From Batillaria attramentaria (Eukaryota > Mollusca > Gastropoda > Batillariidae): a stretch of 64,000 nucleotides of DNA. Where the stretch lies: positions 798,501-862,500 of the forward strand of contig JACVVK020000213.1 of the NCBI GenBank assembly GCA_018292915.2, written 5' to 3'. Of the stretch, positions 1 through 9,035 are shown in pieces (the stretch's first letter is position 1; every line of letters starts with the position of its first letter). The notes under the pieces are model-generated. The model saw only the letters and a list, made by a program, of their open reading frames with translations, was not told the origin of the DNA and made no database searches. The position numbers and the translations under genes were made by a program.

Positions 1-77
1 ATTGCACTAAATTTGCAAACAAGCAACCCCCCCCCCCCCCAGTTAATGAATAAATAATTTTTAAAAGTCACTGGGGA

Positions 78-114
<37 letters not shown>

Positions 115-1145
115 GGGGGTGGGTGGGGAGGGGAATCAAAAGTATATATCAAGACGACGGTTCAGTGTTTCATTTAGGTATTTTTTGTCTTGCCTGGTTT
201 TGTTTTGAAGTTTTGTTGTTGTTCACGCGGGTTTTGTTTTTGTTGTTCTTTTCTTTTCTCTGCTTGTGTATTGGTGGTGATGGTGGCCGGGGGAGGGGGG
301 TATGCTTTTAAGATTTTGTTGTTTTGCGGGAATGCTGATGGTGGTAGTTTGGGTTTTTTGTGGTTGTTTCGGACGAGTTATAAAGTAGCTCAGCCTACAT
401 TTGAATAGCACAGAGGAAAAGTGGTCTATCTAGCAAATTTTGGATTTGGGAATTTGTGCCCGGGCGCTACGGCTACCGTAGATCTATCATGTGGCGAAGT
501 GTCATGTTTGAAATACGAATACGGTAGCCTTCAGAAATTTGCGTTCAAATTTGGGTTCGATTTTGTAAGTGGAAGACTAATTTATCTAACAGTTGGACCA
601 TGGCCCTCGACACTTTCTATAAAAAATATTCAGTGAAAACGTGGGGATATTCTTAGTAAGATCACATGTCTTGTGTCATATTTTAAGAGCAGAAGTGATC
701 CATCCTCAGATATAGACTAGTTTTGCTCCCCGTTTTTACCCCCTTTTGGAATGACTAAGCGATAGAGAGTTACACAGAACAGAACATGGTCCCTGAGCAG
801 ATATATCACTTTTCCACTAATTTTGGAAAGCAGATTGATCCGGTGTAAAAAATATTTTTATTTATAATCAATTTCATTACAATTAAAACAATTTTTGTCA
901 AGTTTGCGTGATGGGGACAATGTATCATGTATCTGTACTCCTGTACTGTTCATTTTTCCGTTTAAAATCCCTTTCATGAATACAAAACAAAACAAATAAA
1001 AACCTCTGACCTCGATTTCTCAAAACCACTAAAAAGTGAGATAAACTGCTTTTCCTTTGCGTCACTCATTTGTTGATCATTTCATTGATCAAATAATGCG
1101 AATTGCCACCTGAACTTTAGCTGCCTAGTCAGACCACATTCGTAC
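1..1145. other. Intron or downstream part of VWDE-like paralog 2; no exon recognised
   Basis: No exon homologous to paralog 1 exon 14 could be found here, so the gene most likely continues past the left edge. The stretch holds a C-run at 27-40, a (GA)n tract at about 78-113 and T/G-rich sequence at 180-370. An open frame on the plus strand at 421-636 shows no recognisable domain. Confidence 0.5.
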
Positions 1146-1278
1146 CAAAAGTGCTGGATCAATTGGTTGCACAGAGCATACAGCCCGGCTGTTGGCTTCA
1201 TCACACTGGCAAAATCTTTTAAAGTAGAATGCATTCAGCGGAGGGGGCCTCGTCTTGAACAGACTCGTCATGTTATTG
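1146..1278 (-). CDS. VWDE-like: VWDE-like paralog 2, exon 13
   Basis: Residues 597-641, start phase 2, end phase 0. The acceptor follows ACATTGCAG and the donor is GTACGAATG. It encodes the C-Q-C-D-E-A-N motif, aligned with Y-C-S-C-D-D-T of paralog 1 exon 13, and follows SLFKTRP, aligned with SLFQNVP. Length is 133 nt against 148 nt in paralog 1. Confidence 0.8.
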
Positions 1279-3207
1279 CTGCAATGTAAAACATGAAATA
1301 AGAACATAGCTGAGTAACAGTAGCTGGACTCTCTTTTTCCATAATGTCATCGAGGCTTTGGAGTTTGTCATACAAATGAAATGAACTTAAAACTTATTGG
1401 GTATCTCACACAAGTGGGTATCTCAACAACGCACGTGAGTGAAAACCCACTTGGAAACAAGGACACGAGAGGTCATATGGTTTCTGCAAACAACAGGACA
1501 AAAACGGGGGACAATACAACTGCACATACTGTATTGTTGTGCATTATTGTATAAACTTCTTTAGTTTGCTTTGCGTGCCCTACCTCCATGACTCCGTGAA
1601 TAACCTTGGTTCACATTTGTTGCACATTGTGTCAACGTGCCCGTCACGGTGCGTGAACTCGTTGGCGTTGTCGTCATCAAACGTACCGCAGATCCCACGC
1701 CCGTGACCTCTATCCATCGCTGGCACTTTCAGCTCCACGTCTAGGTACCAATGCTGCGCACCGCCACCATTTCGTCCTTTCACCAAAACCTCGGAGCCAG
1801 ATGGTAAGTACACCTGCAAATCAATCGAATTAGTTTAAGATGAGCACGTCTGTTGTACAGATTATCATCACAGAACAGATTTAGCTGCTCTTTATCATCG
1901 ACAATAAAACTACTCAGTGCAGACATCAACTCCTATTCTGTTTTTCGTTTTGTTACTCTGTGGTCTCTATTGTGCTGCACCTTGTCCGCCACGCCATATA
2001 TTATAAATGATAACACCTTTCGTATGATTTCATGTGTTTATTTATTTGTCGGTGAAGTCGAAGGCAACTTTTCATTTTATTAGTGGGGACTAAAGGTGTC
2101 TGTTTCTGTGTCTGTATCTGTCAAAATAAAATCTTTCTTTCTTTCGGTTGGAAAAAAGTCTTAACTTTTCGTAGACTGAGCACCGTCAGAAAGACCTACC
2201 CCCACTCTCAACACCCCCCCCCCCCCCACACACACACACCACCCCCCGACTTCCAGTTCATCTGTTCTACACTTACGCCGATCTGAGATCCGTCAGTCGC
2301 CTGCTTGATTGCAACACCCTGTCTAAGTTTTCTGAAAGTTTTTATTTCTGGCGACGCCATTCCGTTGGCATAATATGTTTCGTCACAGGCGTTGATTACA
2401 ATCACATCGTCCAGTTCCCTCACAGCCACAGCACAAGCACACGTTACCTTTCCTCCCCAACACGGCCAAGTTCGGATCTGCACCTGAAATTTCAAAGCCC
2501 ATTAATTGTTAACTAATTGCCATCCTTGACCGCGCGCCATGGAATTCCCCCGTGACACAGGCACTGTGTTCGTGCACAACCCTTTTTTTTTAAAAAAAGA
2601 GATCTTCCTCAGGTGTTTCCCAACCGTGTTTGGTATGGTTTGAAAGATAATTATGAGCACTTTCATGGAAAAATAATTTTAATTGGAAACATTGGCCATC
2701 GCGGCCACAGTGAGAGCGGAGATAACGGGTTGAAAGTGCTTGACAACAGCGTCCTCACGCGTCAGCGCCCGGGCTCTAGGTGTGTGGTTGGCAACGGTCT
2801 GCAAGGGCTCTGCACAAACGCTGGGTGAATGGTCGTGAAAAAGTTAACTCGTGAACCAAGCCAATGATAACGACCTCGACCTTTAGCCACGTGACTTGGA
2901 TTAATTAATTGTCAGACATTTGTAGGTTTCACAGAGGCTGTTAGATTTGGAAGAGCTGCGTTTGTGAGCGCGTTTGCATGCTCAAAACGTAGTCCCCAGT
3001 GGTACAGTTCAGAACTCAGCTTGAACAATCCAATTCAGACCTGAGGTGGCCTGCAAAGAGCGTGATTTTTCGCATGGCTGAGTAGGTAATGCAATGCACT
3101 GACCTTTGCTGGTCCATGCGACCAAAACTGCAACTGTCCGAAGCTCTCTTAGAGCGTACCGGTACGGCTTTGGAAGAATAAACTGCCATTAATGATAAAT
3201 TCTAGCG

Positions 3208-3242
<35 letters not shown>

Positions 3243-4196
3243 CTCCTGATTTTCTCAATGAACGATTTTTTTTATATCATGTTATTTTGCAGACAGTTCT
3301 CAAGAAAACAAGAATATTTACCTCGAAGTGTCTCTCAGTGTTCTGGTACATCGTGTAGTCGCCAACCCTGTATAAGTTGAAGTGATTCCTGGAAGAAAAA
3401 AATGAGAAGACAAGTTTCTAGTAGTAGTAGTAGTAGTAGTAGTAGTATTAACACTGCTACTACACGCACTTTTACTGCTAAACTATCAGTATCGCTCACT
3501 GTAATGGAGATAGTGAACACAAGATGAAGAACTCTGGATGCTTACCCACTCAATCCGATGAAGTGCGGGTCAGAATTTAGGGAACAGGTTTTAGTTTCGG
3601 CATCAAAGACGTCAATCTAGAAATATATATGCGCCAGTGTATAACTTCGAGTCGGTGATGTGGATCTACAGAAATATAAATTATGTTACTCTTTTTCCCG
3701 TCACCCCGGTTCAATGAATCCCACAATAACTTCACCCATCATCTTAAGGCCGCGCATAACAACAGGTTTTCGTTAATTGAATTTTTGTCACTTTGGTATT
3801 GAATAACACTGCAAATGTAGACATGCTTACACTTGAACATGATGCAAATAGGAGACATGATGGGACTTTTGTCATGCCGTCTGATGTTTGCTGTGAACAT
3901 TAACTTCAGTATACCTTGTGTGTTACAACATAAATAGCACCTTTATAACTTTGCCAACCTGTACTGAGCGGATTTCGTAGTTATCAAAGACACCAAGGTA
4001 AGGGCCGTGTTTCTGGTCTGGTGCAATATTCTGGAACCTCAAAAGGAGGTCAGTTCCTTTGTCGTCCTCAATTTTGTCTTTGCTGGCGGACAACGGGATT
4101 GGTATCCTCGCCTCTTTTGTAGCATCGTTCCAGAGGGATTTGCACAGCGGCCAAGTGCATGCAATGCCTGCCTCTAATTTGTCTGGAATAGAAAAA

Positions 4197-4270
<74 letters not shown>

Positions 4271-6076
4271 GCACAGAGTATAATGGATCGTTTGTTGTAT
4301 AAAAGCATATATTTATATGCATTTTTGTTGGTGTTCTGTGAGAATTTGTTTCACAAAACGATTTTCGCGAGGCGGAAGGCTATTTTTGACTGTCATCTCA
4401 TAGCGCTTCAGTAACCGACCGGCTCCAGACCATGCTCATGTATAACGCATTTACCCTATGGGAGGTTGAGACTACAGTTAGCGTCTGCATAATGTTTTTC
4501 CCTTGTCTGGAGCTGACCAGTTGTGACTCCTGTGTCCGTCTTTGGAACAATGCTCACAAAGCATTTGAAACCTGTAGTCGAACAGTATGAACAAGGAGAA
4601 AAGAAGTGAAAAAAACACACAAAAAACAATACTACAAAATCGTACCTGGTGCTGCCCCATCAACTCTGAGATCTAAAGGTATGCAGCAGAAATTGTCCTC
4701 TTCCGCTTTGGTATCTTGGCACAGGATTGGTATTGTGGAGGTCAAGGTCACGTTCCGTAGTTCATCTTTCTCGCTGATGGTCACGTGATACGCTTCGGGC
4801 TACAGAAAGTGTTTCAGTACGTGTATCGGTTAACGCTTGGAACCAGTATACATGTATCAATATATCTGTCCTGGGAACGCACAAAACGGGTAGTTAGTAA
4901 TAGTACTAAAAACATCCATAATGCCCCCCCCCCTCCCCTCCATGCATCCCATGTAACATTCTCATGCTTTGGTAGTTATGGTTTGACCTAAAGGAATTCA
5001 TAGGCTTGAATTTGAAAAAAAAGATGTGTTATTATGAGCTACCCATTGTCAAAATATGGACTAACCTTTAAAAAAAGACAACTTACTCGGATACCGGCCC
5101 AGTACAAATTGCTCTCGAGCCATGGTCCTTTCGTGTGTTGTGGGTGATTCGTATAAAAGGCGCGCACTTTGCAGCCAAGCTGAAAAAAGGAAACCAGATT
5201 GTAGCCTGCCATGGTGGGGAAAAAACTCATTTGACACAAATACTCCTGTAAAAGCATTTGAAGATGTACATCTGAAGTAAACCTGTTTGCGGATGTAACA
5301 TCTGTAAACGTTTATAACCAGCCATTGCTATCCACAGACACAACCATAGTAATGTTTTTTTAATAAAGATCATTCTCACGCTCTTTCCTAGGTCTCCTTT
5401 CAGCTTCGTCCCATCAAGAGAAGCGCTTCTGCTTGGGTCCGCCACCTGATCAGTGTGTTTGGTCACCCCTTCGAATGTCCACGCAACCTCAAAGGCTTGC
5501 TGGGGATGTTGGTGAGCGTACTCAAACTGACAGACAAACCGGAACGTCTTGCCGACAATCTCCGGTTGGGACAGACGTGGTGACTGTGTCAGCTTTGGGT
5601 AAGAGTCTGTAAAAGTAGATTTAAACCACACCAAGTCTGTTTTCGTTACGTTGTGGATTTGCTGTGCCTTGCCATCACGCGGTCAAAAAAGGCATTGTAG
5701 GGTTATCACTTTGTAAGCATTGACTGAAATGGCTAGATGTTTATAAAATGTTCTTTGTTTTTATTGGTTTGTGTGTTTTTGCAGAGGTTTTTTGGTGGGT
5801 TTTTGTTTTTGTTTTTGTTTTTGGTCTCGTTTTTTTGTTAAAAATACCTTTACAATCCGGTGGAAAGTTGTTATGTTCTGACCATTGTCCGGCTGAGCAT
5901 GGCGCTCTGTCGCCTGCACAAAAAATAAACCACGAACATAAAATACAGTCTGAAAGGCAGGTCGGTTGGGTGTCATCATCGTATTATCTTACACGTAGTA
6001 ACACACTAATACATCTCAGACTTATCTGTCGAGGCTTGCGTTCCTAAATGGAAGGAAGGGAGTTGGGTGAGGGTAG

Positions 6077-6154
<78 letters not shown>

Positions 6155-7307
6155 GCGCAGTATGCCATGGGGCACCCAGGAGTAGGATGCAGGTAGTAAA
6201 CGAGGAAGTTTGTGCAGTTCTTGACGCCGATATCCACCGTCTGCTCACAGCCATTGGAGTGTTGCGGACCACCAGTCTCGAAATTAGCGCAGGCTTTCCT
6301 GGTTACCTTTCCATCCCCAATGCGAGGAGGGTCTCCACTCATCCAAATCGGGACAATTGTTCCACACTAGAAAATGAATGAATAATTAAATAAATATTTT
6401 AATGACATTTTGTAGACTTGTAGACCTTAGAGTTCAGTTCAACTCAAGATATGGCATCTTTGCACTCGGGGAAAAAACTCATATAATTATTATGCGCTCC
6501 AACTCAAATCTCGGACGTGTTCACTGTGTTGTCTTGTAGTGCTATTACATTGCTCGTCTGGCTCACTAAGGCCCTTTCAGCGCGCACATAAGATACCAGA
6601 ACAGCAGGGGCCCACGCATGGATGGAACTGAAACGGATACTTGATAAGTAAAGAAAAATAAGCAGAGGGAAAAAAAAACTCACCCTCTTCCTCTCAACCC
6701 TTGTTGTAGGCATGGTTCCGCCAGCCGCACTAGTGAAACGATACCACCCGTTAGGCAGTTCATCGTCACACAGCGGTTCCTCGGGGTAGGCGATAGTGTA
6801 TCCAGAACTTCGGCGATACTCGTCTATTTCCACGTGATTCTGCCGTAAGCATGGGTCGGGATGCGCACACTGCACGACTGGTATCAACATTATTTTTTCA
6901 TTAAAGGCTCCTCTTTCGATAATTCTGTTCACACCGATCGTTCTGAGCTCCTTTGGTAGTGTCTAACGTGACATCTCACAGGCTGGCACTGAGCCAACAG
7001 AAGGCTTTATGCGACGCTAATACTGAGGAGTCAGCCAGTGTCCCAAAACATATGTTGGCTTCCAGCTGCAATGGACTGGGGAATATTTTCGTAAATTTGT
7101 CGTAGGCATTTCGGATTAGGACAGCATCCCCCCCCCCTCTCTCTCTCTCTCTTGAAAACTGCTAAGACAACCGTGTTTAAAATTGCCACCATTTGCCATA
7201 CCAGAACTAGCATGAACAATTCTAAAGCGTATATGTATGGAATGCTGGATCAATGTTCTTTTACCTGAAGCAGTCAGTAGTGCAGCTAGGAAAAACAACA
7301 CCAGCAT
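1146..7307 (-). CDS. VWDE-like: VWDE-like secreted protein, paralog 2 (13 coding exons, 3' part outside window)
   Basis: This is a spliced gene for a large secreted or extracellular-matrix protein with the architecture of VWDE (von Willebrand factor D and EGF domain protein). I join 13 exons: 7265-7307, 6684-6877, 6153-6366, 5848-5913, 5380-5606, 5087-5179, 4646-4799, 3959-4182, 3546-3616, 3322-3388, 2277-2483, 1584-1813 and 1146-1278. They give 641 residues in one open frame. Order of parts: signal peptide (1-14, hydrophobic FFLAALL); uromodulin-type cysteine-rich region (15-150); Ig-like and linker region (173-405); VWD domain (about 415-596; DPHF start and ICGTFDDDNANEF near its end); start of a cysteine-rich tail (FCQCDEAN). 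Every intron phase matches paralog 1 upstream, so the pair arose by tandem duplication; protein divergence is high, so the event is old. Relative to paralog 1 it lacks two cysteines in the D8C-like region. The biological role is unknown. The 3' end lies beyond base 1. Confidence 0.85.
1584..1813 (-). CDS. VWDE-like: VWDE-like paralog 2, exon 12 (end of VWD domain)
   Basis: Residues 521-596, start phase 0, end phase 2. It encodes the distal VWD half with GICGTFDDDNANEFTHRDG, the acidic Asn/Asp-rich loop typical of VWD domains, and ends ESWR, as in paralog 1 (NSWR). Confidence 0.9.
2277..2483 (-). CDS. VWDE-like: VWDE-like paralog 2, exon 11 (middle of VWD domain)
   Basis: Residues 452-520, 69 codons, phase 0 at both ends. 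VQIRTWPCWGGKVTCACAVA matches VQVRTWPC and the following residues of paralog 1. The donor GTAAGT is consensus. Confidence 0.9.
2580..3321. other. Intron 10 of paralog 2
   Basis: No exon seen. It contains an A/T palindrome at 2582-2598, a diverged repeat segment at about 2940-2990, a short motif near 2871-2900 (ACGACCTCGACC, then CCACGTGACT) repeated near 58,022, and a run of about 31 C at 3210-3241. Confidence 0.5.
3322..3388 (-). CDS. VWDE-like: VWDE-like paralog 2, exon 10 (VWD domain)
   Basis: Residues 429-451, start phase 2, end phase 0. It encodes VGDYTMYQNTERHFE, aligned with VGDYTLYQNPDRNFE in paralog 1. Acceptor CTTCCAG; donor GTAAAT. A (TAG/CTA)n tract lies about 30 nt upstream in the intron (3420-3450). 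Confidence 0.9.
3546..3616 (-). CDS. VWDE-like: VWDE-like paralog 2, exon 9 (start of VWD domain)
   Basis: Residues 406-428, start phase 0, end phase 2. It carries C-S-L-N-S-DPHF, the expected opening of a VWD domain. The donor GTAAGC is good. Confidence 0.88.
3959..4182 (-). CDS. VWDE-like: VWDE-like paralog 2, exon 8
   Basis: Residues 331-405, start phase 1, end phase 0. It encodes C-T-W-PLCKSLWNDAT, aligned with CQYNLCSTDWNNAT of paralog 1, and a stretch ending GVFDNYEIRSVQ. The acceptor TATTCCAG lies only 16 nt from a long sense-strand (TG)n tract. The donor GTTGGC is weak. Confidence 0.82.
4199..4267 (+). repeat. (AC)n microsatellite beside exon 8 acceptor
   Basis: About 34 perfect AC units on the plus strand, so (UG)n in the transcript. 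It ends 16 nt upstream of the exon 8 acceptor, where a polypyrimidine tract is expected. Confidence 0.98.
4646..4799 (-). CDS. VWDE-like: VWDE-like paralog 2, exon 7
   Basis: Residues 280-330, start phase 0, end phase 1. NVTLTSTIPILCQD aligns with NITLTSTVPMVCDH in paralog 1, and a CC pair (NFCCIPLDL) is conserved in position. Acceptor TTCTGTAG; donor GTACGA. Confidence 0.87.
5087..5179 (-). CDS. VWDE-like: VWDE-like paralog 2, exon 6
   Basis: Residues 249-279, phase 0 at both ends. It encodes LGCKVRAF at its start and YWAGIR at its end, both shared with paralog 1 exon 6. Consensus donor GTAAGT. Confidence 0.88.
5380..5606 (-). CDS. VWDE-like: VWDE-like paralog 2, exon 5 (Ig-like module)
   Basis: Residues 173-248, start phase 1, end phase 0. 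It is exactly 227 nt, the same as paralog 1. It shows the pattern GKTFRFVCQFEY then FEVAWTFEGV (Cys and Trp of a beta-sandwich), close to GRTFRFTCNVDF then VEVAWTFDGQ. The Ig-like label is inference from this Cys/Trp spacing. Confidence 0.88.
5848..5913 (-). CDS. VWDE-like: VWDE-like paralog 2, exon 4
   Basis: Residues 151-172, 66 nt, start and end phase 1. It was found by searching for the partner of the 60-nt exon 4 of paralog 1: GDRAPCSAGQ matches GSAEPCPAGK. Acceptor TTTGTGCAG; donor GTATTT. Confidence 0.75.
6080..6152 (+). repeat. (AC)n microsatellite forming an exon 3 splice donor
   Basis: About 36 AC units. In the sense strand the intron begins directly as GTGTGTGT, so the 5' splice site is the first unit of the repeat. 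Confidence 0.97.
6153..6366 (-). CDS. VWDE-like: VWDE-like paralog 2, exon 3 (D8C-like region)
   Basis: Residues 80-150, start phase 0, end phase 1. It encodes CGTIVPIW, then DIGVKNCTNFLVYYL and CPMAYCAG, the signature of the uromodulin/VWDE cysteine-rich region. Where paralog 1 has CC it has GC. Confidence 0.92.
6684..6877 (-). CDS. VWDE-like: VWDE-like paralog 2, exon 2 (D8C-like region)
   Basis: Residues 15-79, start phase 1, end phase 0. It contains DPCLRQNHVEIDEYRRSSGY and PNGWYRFTSAAGG. Compared with paralog 1 it lacks the Cys of the MPDHC motif and carries an extra early Cys (VVQCAHPDPC). Of two possible acceptors only the upstream one (ATACCAG) keeps the frame. Confidence 0.9.
7265..7307 (-). 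CDS. VWDE-like: VWDE-like paralog 2, exon 1 (signal peptide)
   Basis: 43 coding bases from ATG: MLVLFFLAALLTAS, a typical signal-peptide core, ending phase 1 before GTAAAAG. The start is chosen because paralog 1 has an exon of identical length and phase encoding the same kind of peptide. Confidence 0.85.
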
Positions 7308-7508
7308 GGGTTGACGGAAGGATACGAATCAGAACTTGGAATCACAGTTGCAACTCTCGGAGGCCTGCTTGTTTGGTGGGATAAAGACCTTCGACTGTTA
7401 GATACTATCGTTTGTCAGATGACGTAGACTTCTGTTGATCTGTTGAGGTCAGGGTCAGCAAATGACCGAACCGCACTCTTCCTGTTTAGAGTTACGTCAA
7501 CGACTCCA

Positions 7509-7692
7509 GGGCCCGTATGTAAAAGTCGAGGTTAATTTAACCCACGGCTACGGGCCTAACCCAGACCAGGACAAAAGAAACCCAAAAGGAATGGGCCAGC
7601 TTCCTGATTAAAAAAAAAAAAAAAAAAAAAAAAAACGCTAGAGCTAGTTTAGTTCGAGGTTAGGCTCTAACCCCGACTTTTACATGAGGGGC
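7509..7692. mobile_element. MITE, family GGGCCCGTATGTAAAAGTC, copy 1
   Basis: It begins GGGCCCGTATGTAAAAGTCG and ends with the inverse, CGACTTTTACATGAGGGGCC. Inside are CCACGGCTACGGGCCTAACC and an A-run (7611-7635). The same termini bound copies at 43,418-43,703 and 56,016-56,302. No coding capacity. Confidence 0.85.
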
Positions 7693-8010
7693 CTGATCCG
7701 CTAAAGTGACTTGGTTCCGTCGGGTCTGGGCATAATGTTATGCTATCTGGGGATAAGAACCAGGATATACCGGATGGGCGCGAATGTAGGTGAAACAATT
7801 CAGTATAGGCAACGTCTGGAATCGTGACCATGGAGCATTGAAAGGTTATCGTATGTCTCGGTATACGGCTGAACACCACGTACAAGATCGCGAAGGTCTC
7901 GTAAACAGAGGTGAGCGGGTGCAGCTGCTTGGTTATACGTGGTTGGCTATTTGTTTAGTGTTGCGTTGCGCTGCCTTTCAGGTTATGTTGCTTTCTTCTT
8001 GTTGTTGCTG

Positions 8011-8094
<84 letters not shown>

Positions 8095-8124
8095 CGCGAG
8101 CGCGCGCGAGAGAGAGAGAGAGAG
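8011..8124 (+). repeat. Compound (TG)n/(CG-TG)n/(GA)n microsatellite
   Basis: TG units interrupted by repeated CGTG units, then GAGCGCGAGCGCGCG and GA units. This is the only long TG-strand tract on the plus strand near the VWDE-like genes, and it lies between them. Confidence 0.95.
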
Positions 8125-8142
8125 CCTTTTGTCTATTTGTAG

Positions 8143-8200
8143 ATGATGATGATGATGACTGGCCATTTGTATTGCGCTACAAGAAAACTTCCATGCAATA
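8143..8200 (-). mobile_element. Retroposon 3' end with (ATC)n tail
   Basis: In the minus orientation the sequence reads AGCGCAATACAAATGGCC followed by CAT/ATC units. It resembles the LINE 3' end at 47,745-47,880 (CGCCCTACAAATGC then ATT units). Only the tail end is recognisable. Confidence 0.5.
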
Positions 8201-8679
8201 AACATGCTCACGGCGCCTTTGGAGTGAAGAGAGAGAGAGAGAGAGAGAGATCTAGTTATCACTCTTCCCATACAGGCAGTTGTCTCCCTTGCAGCGTCCA
8301 TTTACCTATTCGTTCCCTTGGAGTTTTATTTGTAGACCGCGTACATTTTGCAGCGTAAGGATCTTACATTGACGACTGTTTACATGCATTGCGCAGTATA
8401 TCCCGAATTACAGGATAACCGTAATAGCATGAACCCATTGCAACAAAAACGACAGTCAGTTATGTATGGCGTAAGCAGAACGCACTTTATTTTCGTAAAG
8501 ATCGAACAATGTTCTCTCGTGGTGTTGTATTCACCATGTCGACCATCAGAGGTTCCCTGCAACAGACCAACCTTCCAGCAGTGAGTTTGGAGGTACAATA
8601 GGACAAAATGCCCCTGGACACTAAAATGCAATACGACAGGGTGTCCTGACAACACAAAATCAGTAGGACTCCGTTTGGA

Positions 8680-8680
<1 letters not shown>

Positions 8681-8746
<66 letters not shown>
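8681..8746 (+). repeat. (AC)n microsatellite
   Basis: 33 perfect AC units downstream of the paralog 1 stop codon, (UG)n in its sense strand. Confidence 0.98.
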
Positions 8747-8748
<2 letters not shown>

Positions 8749-8933
8749 AATAGTCTTTTTTCCTTAAATGACCACAGTGGACTTACTGCTTTCTTTCAAT
8801 ATTTCAGTCATATCAAACTATACATTCTGCCCTTGTTGTGCTCATTATGCCGCGGGATGCGATTGGCTGAATTCTGGAGGCTGGATCCTTTTGACTGACA
8901 ATAGTGGAGTCGTCCATTGCATACTTACAAGGA

Positions 8934-9035
8934 TTATGCCATATGGAAAATCATTTCGCGGCTGTATTTAAAGTCGTGTTCCGGTGGGTCCTGCCCGACG
9001 TAGAAGGAACCAACGGCACACTGCACCTTCAGAAT
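8934..9035 (-). CDS. VWDE-like: VWDE-like paralog 1, exon 22 (last coding exon as modelled)
   Basis: Residues 1038-1070 and TAA stop, start phase 0. It opens ILKVQCAVGSF, comparable with VGCKIRTFSVS of exon 6, and follows an Ig-like exon just as exon 6 follows exon 5. A strong donor (GTAAGTATG) lies 5 nt after the stop, so the stop may be a late mutation or the 3' UTR may be spliced. Confidence 0.6.
   Translation of the reverse strand: MLKVQCAVGSFYVGQDPPEHDFKYSREMIFHMA

Larger units (their letters stand above)
7308..8933. other. Spacer between the two VWDE-like genes
   Basis: About 1.6 kb containing the presumed promoter of paralog 2 and the 3' UTR of paralog 1. It holds a MITE (7509-7692), a (TG)n/(GA)n block (8011-8124), a retroposon 3' end (8143-8200), a (GA)n tract (8229-8250) and an (AC)n tract (8681-8746). 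A possible minus-strand AATAAA lies near 8485. No TATA box was recognised. Confidence 0.6.

Noticed and set aside
3210..3241. Run of about 31 C as a functional element
   Set aside because: Homopolymer within an intron; length may be an assembly or sequencing artefact.
3923..4322. Open frames rich in Cys-Val or Thr-His over AC tracts, here and at 6.1, 8.0, 8.7, 12.6, 13.9, 14.7, 49.7 and 59.6 kb
   Set aside because: They are translations of dinucleotide repeats and carry no gene.
6983..7003. 21-bp exact match (CTGGCACTGAGCCAACAGAA) with 36,611-36,631
   Set aside because: Flanks align poorly, so it may be a relic of an old dispersed repeat; too short to annotate as a feature.
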